Source: Bacilli bacterium
Lineage (GTDB): Bacteria > Bacillota_I > Bacilli_A > RF39 > UBA660
Reading direction: 5' to 3'
Assembly (NCBI GenBank): GCA_017617435.1
Contig: JAFZWF010000020.1
Location: 1-47,733, forward strand
Length of the DNA: 47,733 bases
Position numbers and translations under genes: made by a program. Shown here piece by piece: positions 7,381-15,194 of this stretch. The notes under the pieces were generated by a model. It saw only the letters and a program-made list of their open reading frames with translations. It did not search any database and was not told the origin of the DNA. The first letter of the stretch is position 1. Each line of letters opens with the position of its first letter.

Positions 7381-9927
7381 ATGAATAGAAGCGAAGTAGA
7401 TTATAACAAATTAAGTCCGATGATGAAACAGTACATGGACATCAAAAAAGAATATGAAGAAGAACTTTTATTTTTTCGTTTAGGTGATTTTTATGAACTA
7501 TTCTTTGAAGATGGTATCTTAGCTTCTAGGGAACTTGAACTTACCTTAACAGGTAAAAATGCTGGCTTAGACGAAAGAATACCAATGTGTGGTGTTCCGT
7601 TTCATTCTGTATCACCATATATTGAAAAACTTGTAAATAAAGGTTATAAAGTTGCCATTTGTGAACAACTTGAAGATCCCAAAAATGTTAAAGGGATGGT
7701 CAAAAGAGGAGTTGTTCAAGTTATAAGCAAAGGAACAATCTTTGATTATGAACTTTTAAATAAAAATGAAAGTAACTATATTGCATCACTTCTTGATTTT
7801 AATCATTTATATATTTTAACTTACTGTGATATTTCAACCGGTAAGCTTTGCTCATTAACCCTTGAACACAATACTGATAATGTTATAAATGAGGTTTTAA
7901 GTTTAAATATAAAAGAGTTAATTATCGCAGATAATAATGATGCAAATTTAATTAATCTTTTAAAAAATCAATATGAAATAAGTTTAAACATTTCAAGTGA
8001 ATATTTAGAAGATAAAACTTTTGAAAAGCTTTTAGAACCTCTTAAAGATATGCATCAAAAAACTGGTGTTAAACATCTTTTATACTACCTAGTTATTAAG
8101 GAGTTAAAAGATTGTTCACATTTTAATGAAGTAACTATAATAAATAAAAAAGATATTCTTAAAATGGATATACATACAATTAGAAATCTGGAGCTTGTTG
8201 AAACGCTAAGACTAAAAGAACGTACTAATTCTTTATTGTGGCTTTTAGATAAAACTAAAACAGCTATGGGCTCAAGACTTTTAAGAGAGTGGATATTATC
8301 ACCAATTTTAAACAAAGAAGAAATTGAAAATAGATATAAAGAAATTGAAAAATTTAATACAGAATTTATTATTAAAGATGAGTTAAGAGAAAAACTCTCT
8401 TTAGTTTATGATATTGAAAGATTATCAGGTAAAGTTGTAGGTGGACAACTTAATGCAAGAGATTTACTACAACTAAAAAATTCTATAGGTGTTCTTCCAA
8501 GCATTAAAGAATTAATATCAAATTTAGATCTAAATTATGAAATTGATACGCACCAAGATATATATCTTCTTTTAGATAAAGCTATATATGAAAATCCTCC
8601 AGTTAGCATTAAAGAGGGCTATCTAATTAAAGAAGGGTACAACGAAGAGTTAGATGAACTTAAGAAAATAAGATCTGGAGGAAAAGACTTTTTATCTGAC
8701 TTTGAAAGAAAAGTCAAAGAAGAAACGGGTATTAAAAACTTAAAAGTCGGTTATAACAAAGTTTTTGGTTATTATATCGAAGTATCAAAAGGTCAAGTGA
8801 GTCTTGTTAAAGATGAATATAAATGGGACCGAAAACAAACTCTAACTAACTGTGAAAGATTTATATCACCACTTTTAAAAGAAAAAGAAGCAATGATTTT
8901 AAATGCAGAAGATAGAATTATTGAAATTGAATATAACTTATTTAATGAGATAAGAGATACAATCAAAAAAGAAGTTTTAGGACTTTTAAAAACAGCTTCA
9001 ACCCTTGCAAAGATGGATGTTATGCTGGCTTTATCTGTTTGTGCGGAGGAATACCATTTGGTAAAGCCAACACTAAATAGTGAAAATATTATTGATATAG
9101 TTGAAGGTAAACATCCAGTAATTGAAAAAGTATCAAAAGGATTATATGTCCCAAATGATTGTTTAATGGACGAAAAGATAAATACACTTTTAATAACTGG
9201 CCCTAATATGTCTGGTAAATCAACATATATGAGACAACTTGCAATAATTGTTATTATGGCTCAAATTGGCTCATATGTACCTGCAAAAAGTGCAAATTTA
9301 CCAATAATAGATCAGATATTTACAAGAATTGGTGCATCGGATGATTTAGTTTCTGGTGAATCAACCTTTATGGTTGAAATGAAAGAAGCTAAAAACGCTA
9401 TATGTAATGCATCAAAGAACAGTTTAATTTTATTTGATGAACTTGGACGTGGTACTGCAACATTCGATGGTATGAGTTTAGCTAAAGCAATACTAGAATA
9501 TGTTACATCTGAAATTGGTTGTAAAACTTTATTTTCTACTCATTACCATGAACTAACAGAAATTGAATCAACATATCCAACGATAAAAAATGTTCATGTT
9601 GCCGTTAAAGAAGAAGGGGAAGAAGTAACATTCTTGCACAAAATTAAAAATGGTCCTGTTGATAAATCTTATGGTATTCATGTTGCAAAACTTGCAAATA
9701 TGCCTAAAAAAGTCATTGATAGAGCATCGGTTATTTTAAAAGAATATGAAAAGGGAGTTAAATTAGACCCTGGAAGTAAAGTTCAACTTTCTATGGCATT
9801 TGATGAACCACAAACGGTTACTAACTCTATATTAGAAGAAAAATTAAAGGAAATTGATCCCCTTAATATGACACCAATGGAAGCATTAAACAAACTGTAT
9901 GAATTAAAAGAAATTTCTAAAGAATAA
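7381..9927 (+). CDS. mutS: DNA mismatch repair protein MutS
   Basis: MutS recognises mispairs and starts mismatch repair with MutL. The mismatch-wedge motif is F37-Y-E39 in GDFYELFFEDG. The lever and clamp regions follow, and the ATPase has Walker A GPNMSGKST at about residues 607-615 and Walker B LILFDELGRGT near 682. The C-terminal part has QLSMAF near residue 801, which fits a sliding-clamp binding motif, and ends in the conserved TPMEALNKLYELK segment. The length of 848 residues is typical of MutS1. The ATG follows a modest GGTGG ribosome site. mutL, often adjacent in Firmicutes, is not next door here. All key residues look intact. Confidence 0.98.
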   Translation: MNRSEVDYNKLSPMMKQYMDIKKEYEEELLFFRLGDFYELFFEDGILASRELELTLTGKNAGLDERIPMCGVPFHSVSPYIEKLVNKGYKVAICEQLEDPKNVKGMVKRGVVQVISKGTIFDYELLNKNESNYIASLLDFNHLYILTYCDISTGKLCSLTLEHNTDNVINEVLSLNIKELIIADNNDANLINLLKNQYEISLNISSEYLEDKTFEKLLEPLKDMHQKTGVKHLLYYLVIKELKDCSHFNEVTIINKKDILKMDIHTIRNLELVETLRLKERTNSLLWLLDKTKTAMGSRLLREWILSPILNKEEIENRYKEIEKFNTEFIIKDELREKLSLVYDIERLSGKVVGGQLNARDLLQLKNSIGVLPSIKELISNLDLNYEIDTHQDIYLLLDKAIYENPPVSIKEGYLIKEGYNEELDELKKIRSGGKDFLSDFERKVKEETGIKNLKVGYNKVFGYYIEVSKGQVSLVKDEYKWDRKQTLTNCERFISPLLKEKEAMILNAEDRIIEIEYNLFNEIRDTIKKEVLGLLKTASTLAKMDVMLALSVCAEEYHLVKPTLNSENIIDIVEGKHPVIEKVSKGLYVPNDCLMDEKINTLLITGPNMSGKSTYMRQLAIIVIMAQIGSYVPAKSANLPIIDQIFTRIGASDDLVSGESTFMVEMKEAKNAICNASKNSLILFDELGRGTATFDGMSLAKAILEYVTSEIGCKTLFSTHYHELTEIESTYPTIKNVHVAVKEEGEEVTFLHKIKNGPVDKSYGIHVAKLANMPKKVIDRASVILKEYEKGVKLDPGSKVQLSMAFDEPQTVTNSILEEKLKEIDPLNMTPMEALNKLYELKEISKE

Positions 9928-9932
9928 TCAAA

Positions 9933-9961
9933 TTGTAACCATATGTTGCAAGTGATATAAT
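9933..9961 (+). promoter_or_regulatory. Extended -10 promoter downstream of mutS
   Basis: TTGTAA at 9933-9938, a 17-base spacer and TGATATAAT (an extended -10, with TATAAT at 9956-9961) lie 24 bases before the next ATG. Confidence 0.65.
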
Positions 9962-9984
9962 TAATTTGAAAATGAGGTGGTAAA

Positions 9985-11334
9985 ATGCCAAACGAAGAGC
10001 ATTTCTTTTCAAAAATATTTTATACCTTATATAAAATGTTAACTAAAGAAGAACTTGGAATTAGTAATTATGATTTACTTGAAGAATCTTTGGTTGATGT
10101 TGTTCAAAAGGTGCTAGGTGCAGCTGTTGTTTTAAATTATAAAGGTATCATTGATAAGAATTTCAAAGGTTTTGCGTATTCAAACGAAGTTTCAAAACTT
10201 TTTGAGAATATTATTATAAATTATAAAAAAGAAGGTTCAATCGTTTCATCTATAAAAAATTATGGAGAAAACTATTTATGTGAAGCATCAGGATATAAGT
10301 ATGCCAATATTTTGCTTAAAAATATATATCGTTTGTATTCAAATAATAGAGAAAATGTTCTTATTTTAAAGTTTGATGATTGTTATCGCATTGATCAAAC
10401 AAATAATTTGCAAGGAAGAACGCCAATGCCTTCAATATACATTGATAATATAGCTAATCTCGATAAACTCTTAGAAGAATATATAAATAAAATTCAAAAT
10501 AGTGATTCATTTTATAAATGCATTTATTCATCAGATCCACAATTACTAACAGATGAAACGATAGGTGACATATTCTATTGGACACTTTTAAACATAAACA
10601 TTAACGAAACCCAATGCCTTGAAGATTATTTTAAAAAATATATCGATTTTCTTGATCAAGGCATATACAAAAATATTATGAGTAAACCTCTTAAAGTTGG
10701 TGAATTATTTGAGGATAATGTTTATGCCGTTGCTATTAGAAAAAACATTTCATATGAAACCCCTTACTGGTTATCATTTATTTTAGAAAAAAATAGGTTC
10801 TGTTTTCCTTTAGTGGCATCAGGAATATATGAATATGATGATGAAATGACAGCAGAGATAGTTACTGTTCAAGATTCGCAAGCTATTCCGTTTGACATAA
10901 ATAGGAATAATGAAATTAAAGATCGTATTAAAAAAGAATCTCCGAAAACACATAATTTTCGTGAACATAACCCAACACATTTATTTTCAATTCTATTTAC
11001 AATTGGCTATTTAAACGGAGCTAATATAACTAGTATTAATGTGTGTACGTATATGCCTTTTAGATATCAAAGACAAGTAATAGAAAATAATAAATCCGAT
11101 GAAGAAATTGATAGCTTTCAAAATAGAGTTGCAATGAAGAATTTATATTCATGGTTTAGGATCTTAGAATTTACTGAAGATATTGTTGTAGAAAACTATC
11201 CAGATAATGGTACTTTTTTAAGTTTAAAACTAAATAATGAAATCAAATTTAATAATAATTTATTTCAAAAAGTATATGATTTGGGTTATAATGCTGGTAG
11301 AGAAGCAAATAATTATAAGTCAAAAGAGATTTAA
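9985..11334 (+). CDS. Hypothetical soluble protein, 449 residues
   Basis: I do not recognise this protein. It has no signal peptide or clear membrane helix. The N-terminal half looks alpha-helical (for example LEESLVDVVQKVLGAAVVLN), and the middle has acidic helical stretches. The C-terminal third mixes strands and helices, with a segment SPKTHNFREHNPTHLFSIL followed by INVCTYMPFRYQRQVIENN. A GAGGTGG ribosome site sits at a good distance from the ATG, and an extended -10 promoter lies upstream. The gene ends 11 bases before the next start, which has its own GGAGGG site, so the two are very likely cotranscribed. The partner is a membrane-anchored protein, so this product may act at the inner face of the membrane; that is inference. 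Confidence 0.75.
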   Translation: MPNEEHFFSKIFYTLYKMLTKEELGISNYDLLEESLVDVVQKVLGAAVVLNYKGIIDKNFKGFAYSNEVSKLFENIIINYKKEGSIVSSIKNYGENYLCEASGYKYANILLKNIYRLYSNNRENVLILKFDDCYRIDQTNNLQGRTPMPSIYIDNIANLDKLLEEYINKIQNSDSFYKCIYSSDPQLLTDETIGDIFYWTLLNININETQCLEDYFKKYIDFLDQGIYKNIMSKPLKVGELFEDNVYAVAIRKNISYETPYWLSFILEKNRFCFPLVASGIYEYDDEMTAEIVTVQDSQAIPFDINRNNEIKDRIKKESPKTHNFREHNPTHLFSILFTIGYLNGANITSINVCTYMPFRYQRQVIENNKSDEEIDSFQNRVAMKNLYSWFRILEFTEDIVVENYPDNGTFLSLKLNNEIKFNNNLFQKVYDLGYNAGREANNYKSKEI

Positions 11335-11345
11335 CGGAGGGTATT

Positions 11346-12326
11346 ATGGTTAAGAAAAAAGAAATTGAAAAGGCAGAAAAAGAAGTCGAAGTAAAAGATT
11401 TAAGGGTAAAAAACTTTAAAGAAGATATTGATAAGTATATTAAAGAAAAATTAGAAACTGAATCCAAGAAAACAATTAATATTAAAGACTATAAAGCTGA
11501 AATAGATAAATATGTAAAAGAAAGAGTTGAAATTGAATCAGCATCACAAAGTGTTAAATTACTAAAAAAACAATTACACTCAAAAAAAGTAGCTAGTGCT
11601 GTTAAAAGTTTTATTATATTATGCTTACTAGCTTGCATTGGATACGGAGTATACTATTTATATGATGATGGTTACTTTGATGAAAATAAAAATAATAAAT
11701 GTCAAGTTACAACAACAAAAACTGATAAAACAGTAACTGATGATAATAAAACTGATACTCCTAAAAAGGTTGAAGTATCTCTTGATGAATTAAAAGTTAA
11801 ATATGCTTATTTACTAGATACAGTTATATTTGATGCAAATAGTAACTACACTAGAGATTATTATAGTGGTAATTTAACTAATGAAATTAAATTATATTTA
11901 TCATATAAACTTTTAAATGAAGATGATATTATTTCAAGTGATGATTCAAGCTATTTTGATGCCGCTATACTTGAATCTTCTTATAAAAAGATCTTTGGTG
12001 ATAACATTGATTTAACCTCTTTTAAATTTAATAATGCATCATATGTTTATCTGCCAGGAAAAGAAATATATATAACTAATAACAAAGCTAATGAAGTTAA
12101 AAACGTATCTCGTGAAATAACGGATATAACATTAGATGAAGATGACAATGTAATTATTACATGTATAGAAGGTTATGTAAGTCAACAAAATAAACTTTAT
12201 AACATTTTAAACAATAAAGAAGTTAAAGGTTATAAACAAGGTGATAGCTTAGTAAAATATAAAGATAAACTTAATACAATTAAATATGTATTTAATGATA
12301 ATTATTTAGTAAGTTTATATAAATAA
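11346..12326 (+). CDS. Hypothetical single-pass membrane protein with a charged coiled-coil N-terminus
   Basis: Function unknown. Residues 1-75 are Lys/Glu-rich and likely coiled coil, with a duplicated segment (FKEDIDKYIKEKLETES and YKAEIDKYVKERVEIES). One membrane helix follows at about residues 86-108 (SFIILCLLACIGYGVYYLY), then a Thr/Lys/Asp-rich linker and an outer domain of about 190 residues rich in Tyr, Asn and Asp. The positive charge before the helix predicts the N-terminus inside. The ribosome site CGGAGGG is strong. The gene lies 11 bases after the preceding hypothetical gene and is followed by a clear terminator, so the two form a small operon. The layout could suit a membrane-linked scaffold or sensor, but no family signature is visible. 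Confidence 0.78.
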   Translation: MVKKKEIEKAEKEVEVKDLRVKNFKEDIDKYIKEKLETESKKTINIKDYKAEIDKYVKERVEIESASQSVKLLKKQLHSKKVASAVKSFIILCLLACIGYGVYYLYDDGYFDENKNNKCQVTTTKTDKTVTDDNKTDTPKKVEVSLDELKVKYAYLLDTVIFDANSNYTRDYYSGNLTNEIKLYLSYKLLNEDDIISSDDSSYFDAAILESSYKKIFGDNIDLTSFKFNNASYVYLPGKEIYITNNKANEVKNVSREITDITLDEDDNVIITCIEGYVSQQNKLYNILNNKEVKGYKQGDSLVKYKDKLNTIKYVFNDNYLVSLYK

Positions 12327-12352
12327 GATAAATCGACAAGATTTATCTTTTA
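12325..12352 (+). terminator. Terminator of the two-gene hypothetical operon
   Basis: A 10-base perfect stem (AAGATAAATC / GATTTATCTT) with a GACAA loop is followed by T residues. It begins within the stop codon. Confidence 0.8.
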
Positions 12353-12366
12353 TTTATGAAATAATT

Positions 12367-12395
12367 TTTAAATATTTATCTAAACGTGTTATAAT
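12367..12395 (+). promoter_or_regulatory. Promoter of the nusB-xseA-xseB operon
   Basis: TGTTATAAT (an extended -10, with TATAAT at 12390-12395) has a poor TTTAAA -35 match 17 bases upstream. Transcription would begin only some 10 bases before the nusB start, giving a very short leader. Confidence 0.55.
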
Positions 12396-12412
12396 TGAAA
12401 TTGGTGATAGCT

Positions 12413-12814
12413 ATGGCATTAACTAGAAGTGAATTAAGAGAAAAATGTATGATCATTTTATATCAAAATGATATCTTAAATAAAAATAAAAATGATGGAG
12501 ATATTGACACCATCATTAAAGAAAATTTAGATATTGAAAACGATTTTGTAAAGGAAATTGTTTATGGTGTAATAACTCATTTTAATGAGCTAGATTCTTT
12601 ATGCAATAAATACATGAAAAATTGGACCATTGATCGTATTGATAAAACAGGTGCAGCAATTTTAAGAATTGCAACTTATGAACTAAAATATACTGACACA
12701 CCATCACTTGTTGTAATTAATGAAGCAATTGAACTTGCTAAAAAATATAGTGATGAAGAAGTAAGAAAAATGATTAATGCTGTACTTGATAAAATTATTA
12801 ATGAAGAAGAATAA
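12413..12814 (+). CDS. nusB: Transcription antitermination factor NusB
   Basis: NusB binds boxA RNA with NusE (S10) and supports antitermination on rRNA operons. The 133-residue all-helical protein shows family landmarks: LTRSELREKCMIILYQND at the start, a central FVKEIVYGVITH segment, DRIDKTGAAILRIATYELKY, and VVINEAIELAKKYSDEE near the end. The ATG at 12413 is chosen because GGTGA precedes it and because family members begin close to this point; the in-frame TTG at 12395 overlaps the -10 element. It is the first gene of the nusB-xseA-xseB cluster, an arrangement common in Firmicutes, with 26 bases to xseA. Confidence 0.95.
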   Translation: MALTRSELREKCMIILYQNDILNKNKNDGDIDTIIKENLDIENDFVKEIVYGVITHFNELDSLCNKYMKNWTIDRIDKTGAAILRIATYELKYTDTPSLVVINEAIELAKKYSDEEVRKMINAVLDKIINEEE

Positions 12815-12840
12815 CAAATTATTGAAAGGATAAATGCGCT

Positions 12841-14034
12841 ATGAATAATAAATATTTAACAATCTCTCAAATCAATGAATATGTTAAAATGCGTATTGAT
12901 AGCGATGCTAACCTAAAAAAAATATATCTTAAAGGTGAAATCTCGAATTTTAAAAATCATACGAGAGGTCACCTTTATTTTACTTTAAAAGATGATAATT
13001 CAAGGTTATCAGCTGTAATGTTTCAAAGCCAAGCGTATAATTTAAAGTTTACTCCTGAAGATGGTATGAATGTTTTAGTTGAAGGAAGGCTTTCATGCTA
13101 TCCAGCTCAAGGTACATATCAAATCTATGTAGATAAAATGGAAATGGATGGTCTTGGAGAACTTTATCTTGAATTTGAAAAATTAAAGAAGAAGTTATCA
13201 GAAGAAGGATTGTTTGATGAAAAATATAAAAAACCAATTCCAAGATATCCATCAAAAATTGGTATTGTTACAGCATCAACTGGTGCAGCTATAAAAGATA
13301 TTCTATCAACAATAAAAAGAAGATATCCGATATGTGAAACAATTTTATTTCCATCTTTAGTTCAAGGGGCTGGAGCAGGAAATGATGTAGCTAAACAAAT
13401 TGAAACGGCACAAAACTACGATTTAGATATCTTAATTGTTGGTCGTGGTGGTGGATCTATCGAAGATTTATGGGCATTTAATGAAGAAGTTGTTGCAAGA
13501 GCAATATTTAAATCTAAAGTGCCAATTATATCTGCTGTAGGTCACGAAGTTGATTTCACAATAGCTGATTATGTTGCCGATTTAAGAGCACCAACTCCAA
13601 CTGGAGCTGCTGAGATGGCTGTTCCTGTATTATCAGATGTTATATCAAATATTGATACACTTAAGATAAGGCTCCGAGAAAATATTTTAAAAACATTAAA
13701 ACAAAGTGAGTTAAGGTTAAATAAAATTAAAGATTCATTTATTTTAACTAATCCACTTGCAATGTATGAAGTTAAAGAAGAAAAATTAAATAATTATATA
13801 ATTACTTTAAATAAATATATAAGAGAATATTTAAATAATAAAAGACATATTTTAAATCTTGATTTAAATTCACTTAAACTTTTAAATCCAGTTAATATTA
13901 TGGAAAAAGGATATTCATTAGTTAGAGTAAAAGATCAAATTATTAAAGATAGTAAAGATTTAAAAAATGGTGACAAAATTGATATTAAATTATATAAAGG
14001 TGAAGTAATAGCCGAGGTAAAGGAGATTAAATAA
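12841..14034 (+). CDS. xseA: Exodeoxyribonuclease VII large subunit
   Basis: This subunit of exonuclease VII degrades single-stranded DNA into short oligonucleotides, which serves repair. The N-terminal OB-fold is seen in LKGEISNFKNHTRGHLYFTL. The catalytic domain carries KIGIVTASTGAAIKDI, then DILIVGRGGGSIEDLWAFN, then ISAVGHEVDFTIADYVADLR followed by APTPTGAAE. A long helical region and a short beta tail (EKGYSLVR) follow. The length of 397 residues is near normal. A GAAAGGA ribosome site lies 10 bases upstream of the ATG. Its stop overlaps the xseB start by one base (TAATG), so the two subunits are translationally coupled, fitting their fixed stoichiometry. Confidence 0.97.
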   Translation: MNNKYLTISQINEYVKMRIDSDANLKKIYLKGEISNFKNHTRGHLYFTLKDDNSRLSAVMFQSQAYNLKFTPEDGMNVLVEGRLSCYPAQGTYQIYVDKMEMDGLGELYLEFEKLKKKLSEEGLFDEKYKKPIPRYPSKIGIVTASTGAAIKDILSTIKRRYPICETILFPSLVQGAGAGNDVAKQIETAQNYDLDILIVGRGGGSIEDLWAFNEEVVARAIFKSKVPIISAVGHEVDFTIADYVADLRAPTPTGAAEMAVPVLSDVISNIDTLKIRLRENILKTLKQSELRLNKIKDSFILTNPLAMYEVKEEKLNNYIITLNKYIREYLNNKRHILNLDLNSLKLLNPVNIMEKGYSLVRVKDQIIKDSKDLKNGDKIDIKLYKGEVIAEVKEIK

Positions 14035-14255
14035 TGGAAAAAGAAAAATCATTTGAAGAAGCTTTAGAAGAACTAGAAAAAATAGTTAAAGAATTAGAAA
14101 TGGGAAATGCACCACTAGATGAAGCAATTAAAAAGTATACTACTGCAATGAACCTTGCAAAGATTTGTAATGATAGACTAGAAAATGCTACAAAAAGTGT
14201 TAATAAAATTTTAGAAGAAAACGGAAAATTGGAAGATTTTAATGTAGAAGAATAA
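14034..14255 (+). CDS. xseB: Exodeoxyribonuclease VII small subunit
   Basis: This is a 73-residue helical hairpin that binds the helical arm of XseA. The family signature is clear: SFEEALEELEKIVKELEMGN followed by PLDEAIKKYTTAMNLAK. The start codon overlaps the xseA stop. No ispA or folD follows; a hairpin and the dinD gene come next. Confidence 0.96.
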   Translation: MEKEKSFEEALEELEKIVKELEMGNAPLDEAIKKYTTAMNLAKICNDRLENATKSVNKILEENGKLEDFNVEE

Positions 14256-14257
14256 AC

Positions 14258-14291
14258 TTCGACAATTTTCTTGATTTTAACAGTATATAAT
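14258..14291 (+). promoter_or_regulatory. Putative dinD promoter with a TTCGACA box
   Basis: A perfect TATAAT at 14286-14291 lacks a normal -35 element. Instead TTCGACA lies at 14258-14264, so that TCGACA and TATAAT are 21 bases apart. The same layout occurs at 18816-18849. TTCGACA is the reverse complement of the known Spo0A box TGTCGAA, and unusually long spacing is known for Spo0A-activated promoters, but no such regulator is visible here. Confidence 0.45.
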
Positions 14292-14316
14292 AACTCTCCA
14301 CTAAGGAGAGTTTTAT
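14292..14316 (+). promoter_or_regulatory. Hairpin that buries the dinD ribosome site
   Basis: AACTCTCC (14292-14299) pairs perfectly with GGAGAGTT (14305-14312). The right arm contains the AAGGAG ribosome site of dinD, whose ATG is at 14315. Four T residues follow the stem, so it may also act as a weak terminator for the nusB operon. Transcripts starting downstream of the TATAAT at 14286 would lose most of the left arm and free the ribosome site. Confidence 0.6.
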
Positions 14317-15142
14317 GTTAGAGAATAGTATAAAATCAAATAACAATATATTCGAAAGTATTAAACACATTGATGACGATGGTAATGAGTACTGGTATGC
14401 TAGAGAACTTATGAAGGCTCTAGGATACATTAAGTGGGATAATTTTTATAAAGTTATACAATCAGCAAAATTAGCGATTATGAAGAGTTGTAACAATCCA
14501 GATGAACGACTTCCCGAAGTCAGGAAGTCGTTCATATCAGGTAATGGTGCAGTTAGATATATTATAGATTACAAATTGTCTCGATATGCTTGTTATTTAA
14601 TTGCACAAGAGGCAGATTCAAGGAAAAAAGTAGTTGCACTCGCAAAATCATATTTTGCTATTCAAACTAGAAAGATGGAATTAATTGAAGAAAACTATAA
14701 AAATATGTCTGAAGATGAAAAAAGGCTTCAAAACAGACAATTAGTTAAAAAAAAGAATACTTCACTTAGAAAAACAGCTGCTAAATCAGGTGTTAAGAAT
14801 TTTGCTCTTTTTAATAATGCAGGTTATAAGGGATTATATGATGGAAGAACAGCAGATGATATTTTTAAAGAGAAAAAACTAAATTATCGAAATGATATTT
14901 TGGATTACATGTGTAGTGGTGAATTAATTGCTAACTTATTTAGAATTAATCAAACTGAAGAAGCATTAATTAATAAAAATGTTGAAAGTGAAAAAGAAGC
15001 AGTTAATACTCATTTTATAGTTGGTAAAAATGTTAGAGATGTCATTATTAAAAGTGGAGGCACATTACCAGAAAACTATCCAACACCAGTAAAAAGCATA
15101 AAAGATATCGAAAAGTCAAATAATAAGAAATTAGTCCCATAA
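14315..15142 (+). CDS. dinD: DNA damage-inducible protein D (DinD-like, BRO-type N-terminus)
   Basis: DinD is a RecA-modulating protein induced by DNA damage in E. coli; its role in Firmicutes is less clear. The N-terminal BRO-like domain is visible from EYWYARELMKALGYIKWDNF, followed by IDYKLSRYACYLIAQEAD, the most conserved stretch of the family. The C-terminal part carries FALFNNAGYKGLYDGRTADD and a late segment ending VRDVIIKSGGTLPENYPTP. The length of 275 residues is normal. The ribosome site is sequestered in a hairpin directly before the ATG. A 13-base perfect inverted repeat lies inside the coding region at 14502-14535. I see no LexA box of the CGAAC-N4-GTTCG type upstream. Confidence 0.9.
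   Translation: MLENSIKSNNNIFESIKHIDDDGNEYWYARELMKALGYIKWDNFYKVIQSAKLAIMKSCNNPDERLPEVRKSFISGNGAVRYIIDYKLSRYACYLIAQEADSRKKVVALAKSYFAIQTRKMELIEENYKNMSEDEKRLQNRQLVKKKNTSLRKTAAKSGVKNFALFNNAGYKGLYDGRTADDIFKEKKLNYRNDILDYMCSGELIANLFRINQTEEALINKNVESEKEAVNTHFIVGKNVRDVIIKSGGTLPENYPTPVKSIKDIEKSNNKKLVP
14502..14535. repeat. Perfect 13-base inverted repeat inside dinD
   Basis: ATGAACGACTTCC (14502-14514) and GGAAGTCGTTCAT (14523-14535) flank an 8-base loop. It encodes part of DERLPEVRKSF, between the two conserved halves of the BRO-like domain, and is more GC-rich than the surrounding sequence. Confidence 0.85.
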
Positions 15143-15194
15143 ATCTTTTATTTATTTAATTTTTATAATATAATTATATCAGTTGGTGATTTAT

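Noticed and set aside
12834-12848. Alternative ATG seven bases before xseA
   Set aside because: It is in another frame and meets TAA after four codons.
15143-15194. T-box riboswitch before proS
   Set aside because: The gap is about 50 bases with no stem I, specifier loop or T-box sequence; only AT-rich promoter-like DNA is present.
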